From Reyranella sp. (lineage in GTDB: Bacteria; Pseudomonadota; Alphaproteobacteria; Reyranellales; Reyranellaceae), in contig SCVT01000400.1 of NCBI GenBank assembly GCA_004296815.1, positions 1-20,149 of the forward strand: a DNA stretch of 20,149 nucleotides. Direction: 5' to 3'. Made by a program: the position numbers and the translations under genes. Below, in pieces: positions 16,377-20,149 of this stretch. The notes below the pieces were generated by a model that was not told where the DNA came from, made no database searches, and was given only the letters and a program-made list of their open reading frames with translations. The stretch's first letter is position 1. Every line of letters begins with the position of its first letter.

Positions 16377-17276
16377 CTAAAGCGGCAGTTCCCTGGCGAT
16401 CCAGTCGAGTGCCGACGGGTGCTTCGGCTGCCAGCCCAATTCGGCGCGCGCGCGCTTGGCCCGGACGCGGCTGTTGGAGCCGTAGGAGTATGCCGCGCCG
16501 TTCTCGCCCAACTCCTCCGCGGCCTCGTCGAACGGCCAAGGCTGCGGCACCGCCATCCCGAGACGCTTGGCGATGGCGACGCAGACGTCGCGGTACGAGG
16601 CCTCGCCGTTCTCCACGAAGTAGAACGCGCCGGACGGCGCCTTGGCGAGGGCGAGACGAAAGACATCGGCCACGTCCTCGACATGAACGTTCGACCAGAC
16701 ATTCAGCCCCTTGCCGACATGGCGCACGACGCCCGCCTTGCGCGCCAGCGCCGCGAGCTTGGGGATCTGGACGCTGTCGCGGGCGAGGCCGAGCCCGCTG
16801 CCATAGATCATGGTGGGGCAGACGATGGCCGATCGCACGCCGCGCGAGGCCGCACCGCGGACGATGTCGTCGATGGCGACCCTCGCCTGCTTGCCGGCGA
16901 CGGGGACGAACGGTGTGTCCTCGTCGTAGACCTTCTCCGACGCCATGTCGCCATGCGCCTCGTCGGCCACGATGCTGGAGCCGCTGGTGTGCAGGAACGG
17001 CTTGTTCGAGCCAGCGAGTCCTTCGACCAGCGCCTCGACGGCGCCGCGATGGTCGCTGCTCGCAGTGTTGATCACGCCGTCGGCGCGCCTGGCCTCGGCG
17101 GTCAGGATCGATGCGTCGTCGAGGCTGCCGACCACCGGCTCCACGCCCATCGCGGCGAGGCGCTGGCCCTTGCCCGCGTCACGCACGAGGCCGCGCAGCT
17201 TGTGGCCGTCGTCGAGCAGGCGGCGCGCAACGGTGCCGCCGATATAGCCGGTCGCACCGGTCAGAAAGATGTTCAT
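16377..17276 (-). CDS. NAD(P)-binding SDR-family epimerase/dehydratase-like protein
   Basis: This 299-residue protein has the extended/atypical SDR nucleotide motif LTGATGYIGG (GxxGxxG at residues 7-13). Later segments typical of epimerase-like folds are VCPTMIYGSG, VHVEDVADVFRLAL and a C-terminal RARAELGWQPKHPS. I do not find the catalytic YxxxK at the expected place; that region reads PVAGKQARVAIDD. It is therefore an atypical SDR whose reaction is unclear. Its ATG overlaps the fdsD stop by four bases (17273-17276), so it is translated as the last visible gene of the formate dehydrogenase operon. A link to formate or C1 metabolism is inferred from position only. Confidence 0.87.
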   Translation of the reverse strand: MNIFLTGATGYIGGTVARRLLDDGHKLRGLVRDAGKGQRLAAMGVEPVVGSLDDASILTAEARRADGVINTASSDHRGAVEALVEGLAGSNKPFLHTSGSSIVADEAHGDMASEKVYDEDTPFVPVAGKQARVAIDDIVRGAASRGVRSAIVCPTMIYGSGLGLARDSVQIPKLAALARKAGVVRHVGKGLNVWSNVHVEDVADVFRLALAKAPSGAFYFVENGEASYRDVCVAIAKRLGMAVPQPWPFDEAAEELGENGAAYSYGSNSRVRAKRARAELGWQPKHPSALDWIARELPL

Positions 17277-17500
17277 GGCTGCCTCGTTTTCTCCAGCGCC
17301 GCCAGGCGCTGGACAGCCTGACGTACCGGACCTTCGAGGCCTTCGCCACCCTGTTCGAGATGCGCGACGATCGCCGCCCGCATGCGGGGATCCCAGAATT
17401 TCCGGAGATGGTCGGCGATCGAGACCGCCGGATCGCCCTGCTGGGGCCCGAAGAACCGGCCGATCTGGTTGGCCATCATGACCAGCTTGTCCGCTGACAT
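17273..17500 (-). CDS. fdsD: Formate dehydrogenase delta subunit
   Basis: This 75-residue protein has the FdsD pattern: MSADKLVMMANQIGRFF near the start, then a helix with IADHLRKFWDPRMRAAI, then LEQGGEGLEGPVRQAV. It begins four bases after the fdsA stop, the normal neighbour in fds operons. FdsD is a small accessory or structural subunit of soluble NAD-dependent molybdenum formate dehydrogenase. Its 3' end overlaps the SDR gene by four bases. In many genomes an fdhD-type sulfurtransferase gene (fdsC) sits between fdsA and fdsD; it is absent here. Confidence 0.92.
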   Translation of the reverse strand: MSADKLVMMANQIGRFFGPQQGDPAVSIADHLRKFWDPRMRAAIVAHLEQGGEGLEGPVRQAVQRLAALEKTRQP

Positions 17501-17504
17501 GGCG

Positions 17505-20149
17505 TTACTCCACCGCCACCTTGGCGATGCGCCGGCTCTGCTCGGCCTGCGCGTTGTAGGCGCGCTGCCAGTCGCTGGGGCCGTTCGACGGCGAGACCTG
17601 CACGGCCGTCACCTTGTATTCGGGGCAGTTGGTCGCCCAGTCGGAGAACTCGGTCGTGACGACGTTCGCCTGCGTGTCGGGATGGTGGAACGTGGTGTAG
17701 ACGATGCCTGGCGCGACGCGATCGGTGATGTACGCGCGGAGCGCCGTGCCGCCGGCGCGGCTGTCGAGCTTCACCCAGTCGCCGTTGCGCACGCCGCGCT
17801 GCTCGGCATCATGCGGATGGATCTCGAGGACATCCTCGTCGTGCCATGTGACGTTGGCGGTGCGCCGCGTCTGCGCCCCGACATTGTACTGCGACAGGAT
17901 ACGACCTGTGGTGAGCAGCAGCGGGAAACGCGGGCCCGTGCGCTCATCGGTCGGCACATATTCGGTGATCATGAAGTTGCCCCTGCCACGGGCGAAGCCG
18001 CCGATATGCATGACCGGCGTACCGGTCGGCGCCTTCTCGTTGCAGGGCCACTGGACCGAGCCGACCCTGTCGAGCAGATCGTAGGAGACGCCAGCGAAGG
18101 TCGGCGTGAGTGCGGCGATCTCGTCCATGATCTCCGCCGGATGCGCGTAAGCCATCTCGAAGCCCATCGCCTTCGAGATCGCGAGCGTGATCTCCCAGTC
18201 GGCCATGCCGTTCCTGGGCGTTATCACACGCCGCACGCGATTGATGCGGCGCTCGGCATTGGTGAAGGTCCCGTCCTTCTCGAGGAAGGTCGAGCCCGGC
18301 AGGAAGAGATGGGCATAGTTCGCGGTCTCGTTCAGGAAGAGATCCTGCACCACCACGCATTCCATGGCCTTCAGCGCCGCCGCGACATGGTGGGTGTTGG
18401 GGTCGGACTGCAGGATGTCCTCACCCTGCACATAGAGGCCCTTGAACGTGCCCTCGATCGCCGCGTCGAACATGTTGGGGATGCGCAGGCCGGGCTCGTC
18501 GTCGAGCGGCCGGCCCCACATCTTCTCGAACATGGTGCGCGTGGCATCGTCGGAGATGTGGCGGTAGCCGGTGAGCTCGTGCGGGAAGGAGCCCATGTCG
18601 CACGAGCCTTGGACGTTGTTCTGGCCGCGCAGCGGATTCACGCCGACACCCGGCCGCCCGAGATTGCCGGTCACCATCGCGAGGTTGGCGATCGCCATGA
18701 CGGCGGTGGTGCCCTGGCTGTGCTCGGTGACGCCGAGACCATAGTAGATCGCGCTGTTGGGGCCTGCGGCGTAGAGGCGGGCCGCCCCGCGGATTACCTC
18801 AGGCGACACGCCGGCGACCAGGCCGACCGCCTCGGGGCTGTTCTGCGGCTCGGCAATGAACGCCGCCCAGTGCTCGAAGGCATCGCGATCGCAGAATTCG
18901 CGCACGAAGGCTTCGTCGACGAGGCCTTCCGTCACGATCACATGCGCCAGCGCATTCAGGATCGCGGCGTTGGTGCCCGGGCGCAGCGGCAGGTGATAGT
19001 CGGCCTCGACATGCGGCATGCGCACAAGGTCGGTGCGGCGCGGATCGACGACGATCAGGCGTGCGCCCTGGCGCAGGCGCTTCTTCATGCGCGAGGCGAA
19101 GACGGGATGGGCGTCGGTCGGGTTGGCGCCGATCACCAGGATGACGTCAGCCTGCTCGACCGAGTCGAAGTCCTGCGTGCCCGCCGAGGTGCCGAAGGCG
19201 GTCCTGAGCCCGAAGCCGGTCGGCGAATGGCAGACGCGGGCGCAGGTGTCGACATTGTTGTTGCCGAAGCCGCCGCGGACCAGCTTCTGGACGAGATAGG
19301 TCTCCTCGTTGGTGCAGCGCGAGGAGGTGATGCCACCGATCGCCAGCCGCCCGTGCTTTTCCTGCAGCCGCTTGAACTCGGAAGCGACCCGGCCGATCGC
19401 CTCGTCCCAGCTCACCTCGCGCCAGGGCTGGTCGATGGTGTCGCGCATCATCGGCTTCAGGATGCGCTCCTTGTGGTTGGCGTAGCCCCAGGCGAAGCGG
19501 CCCTTGACGCAGGAATGGCCGCGATTGGCCTTGCCGTCCTTCCAGGGGACCATGCGCACCAGCTCCTCGCCGCGCATCTCCGCCTTGAACGAGCAGCCGA
19601 CACCGCAATAGGCGCAGGTCGTCACCACCGAATGCTCGGGCACGCCGATGTCGATGACGCTCTTTTCCGAGAGCGTCGCGGTCGGGCAGGCCTGCACGCA
19701 GGCGCCGCACGACACGCACTCCGAGCTCAGGAAATTGTCGGCCATCGCACCGGCCGAGACCTTGGAGTCGAAGCCGCGGCCCTGGATGGTGAGCGCGAAG
19801 GTGCCCTGCACCTCCTCGCAGGCGCGCACGCAGCGCGAGCAGACGATGCACTTCGACGGATCGAAGGTGAAGTACGGGTTGCTCTCGTCCTTCTCCTGCC
19901 TTGTGTGGCTCTCGCCGTCGTAGCCATAGCGCACCTCGCGCAGGCCGACGGCGCCCGCCATGTCCTGCAGCTCGCAGTCGCCGTTGGCGGCACAGGTCAG
20001 GCAGTCGAGCGGATGGTCGGAGACATAGAGCTCCATCACGCCCTTGCGGACCTGCTTCAGCCGCTCGGTCTGCGTCGACACGACCATGCCCGGCGCGACC
20101 GGCGTCGTGCAGGAGGCGGGCGAGCCGGCACGACCGGCGATCTCGACCA
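17505..20149 (-). CDS. fdsA: NAD-dependent formate dehydrogenase alpha subunit (5' partial)
   Basis: About 880 residues are visible; the reading frame runs off the window end, and the ATG at 20087 is internal, since SCTTPVAPG precedes it as in the end of the N-terminal [2Fe-2S] domain. Next come the His-Cys3 cluster site (DHPLDCLTCAANGDCELQD), two 4Fe-4S sets (CIVCSRCVRACEE and CVSCGACVQACP), then the molybdopterin domain with its own 4Fe-4S site (CAYCGVGC). The molybdenum ligand is Cys in ARVCHSPTG (codon 19230-19232), not selenocysteine. The C-terminal part has MopB cofactor-binding segments such as LLLTTGRILSQYNVG. It oxidises formate to CO2 and passes electrons through the clusters to FdsB/FdsG (outside the window) and NAD+. 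It is cytoplasmic. Confidence 0.96.
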   Translation of the reverse strand, partial: VEIAGRAGSPASCTTPVAPGMVVSTQTERLKQVRKGVMELYVSDHPLDCLTCAANGDCELQDMAGAVGLREVRYGYDGESHTRQEKDESNPYFTFDPSKCIVCSRCVRACEEVQGTFALTIQGRGFDSKVSAGAMADNFLSSECVSCGACVQACPTATLSEKSVIDIGVPEHSVVTTCAYCGVGCSFKAEMRGEELVRMVPWKDGKANRGHSCVKGRFAWGYANHKERILKPMMRDTIDQPWREVSWDEAIGRVASEFKRLQEKHGRLAIGGITSSRCTNEETYLVQKLVRGGFGNNNVDTCARVCHSPTGFGLRTAFGTSAGTQDFDSVEQADVILVIGANPTDAHPVFASRMKKRLRQGARLIVVDPRRTDLVRMPHVEADYHLPLRPGTNAAILNALAHVIVTEGLVDEAFVREFCDRDAFEHWAAFIAEPQNSPEAVGLVAGVSPEVIRGAARLYAAGPNSAIYYGLGVTEHSQGTTAVMAIANLAMVTGNLGRPGVGVNPLRGQNNVQGSCDMGSFPHELTGYRHISDDATRTMFEKMWGRPLDDEPGLRIPNMFDAAIEGTFKGLYVQGEDILQSDPNTHHVAAALKAMECVVVQDLFLNETANYAHLFLPGSTFLEKDGTFTNAERRINRVRRVITPRNGMADWEITLAISKAMGFEMAYAHPAEIMDEIAALTPTFAGVSYDLLDRVGSVQWPCNEKAPTGTPVMHIGGFARGRGNFMITEYVPTDERTGPRFPLLLTTGRILSQYNVGAQTRRTANVTWHDEDVLEIHPHDAEQRGVRNGDWVKLDSRAGGTALRAYITDRVAPGIVYTTFHHPDTQANVVTTEFSDWATNCPEYKVTAVQVSPSNGPSDWQRAYNAQAEQSRRIAKVAVE

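Overview
The window is GC-rich and densely coded, with short intergenic gaps, many overlapping stop and start codons, and GTG/TTG starts. Together with an NAD-type Fds formate dehydrogenase, Tat-like exports and several solute-binding proteins, this suggests an alphaproteobacterium of the Rhizobiales/Rhodospirillales kind (Reyranella- or Bradyrhizobium-like). That placement is inference from style and gene content; no rRNA or other marker is present. I see no tRNA, rRNA, CRISPR array, insertion sequence or phage gene.

Layout. (1) 1-793 (+): 3' part of a TlpA/ResA-like redoxin whose active-site motif reads Trp-Ala-Ser-Trp-TGA-Gly-Cys-Arg. The frame is open on both sides of the TGA and a hairpin starts at the TGA, so this is a candidate selenoprotein with a C-terminal TPR-like segment. 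A terminator-like hairpin follows. (2) 5957-926 (-): a tight five-gene operon for a PotD/PotA/PotB/PotC-type ABC importer plus a DAO-family FAD oxidoreductase, probably uptake and oxidation of a polyamine or similar amine. (3) 6127-11165: an amidase (+), a LysR regulator (-) converging on it, and, divergent from LysR, an M14-like DUF2817 metallopeptidase and a lone family-5 peptide-type solute-binding protein (+). This looks like an amide/peptide scavenging island under one LysR regulator. (4) 11166-11989 (-): a CMD/AhpD-fold protein without the usual cysteines, and a 69-residue hypothetical protein. (5) 12181-16325 (+): a 1074-residue exported protein of unknown function, possibly a glycan-active toroid/beta-sandwich enzyme, translationally coupled to an aldo/keto reductase that also carries a signal-peptide-like N-terminus. 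(6) 20149-16377 (-): the 3' end of an fds formate dehydrogenase operon (fdsA, fdsD) with an atypical SDR gene coupled to fdsD by a 4-base overlap.

The most unusual item is the in-frame TGA at the redox centre of the first gene. The second is the 1074-residue protein and its exported reductase partner. The remainder is ordinary alphaproteobacterial nutrient uptake and C1 energy metabolism.
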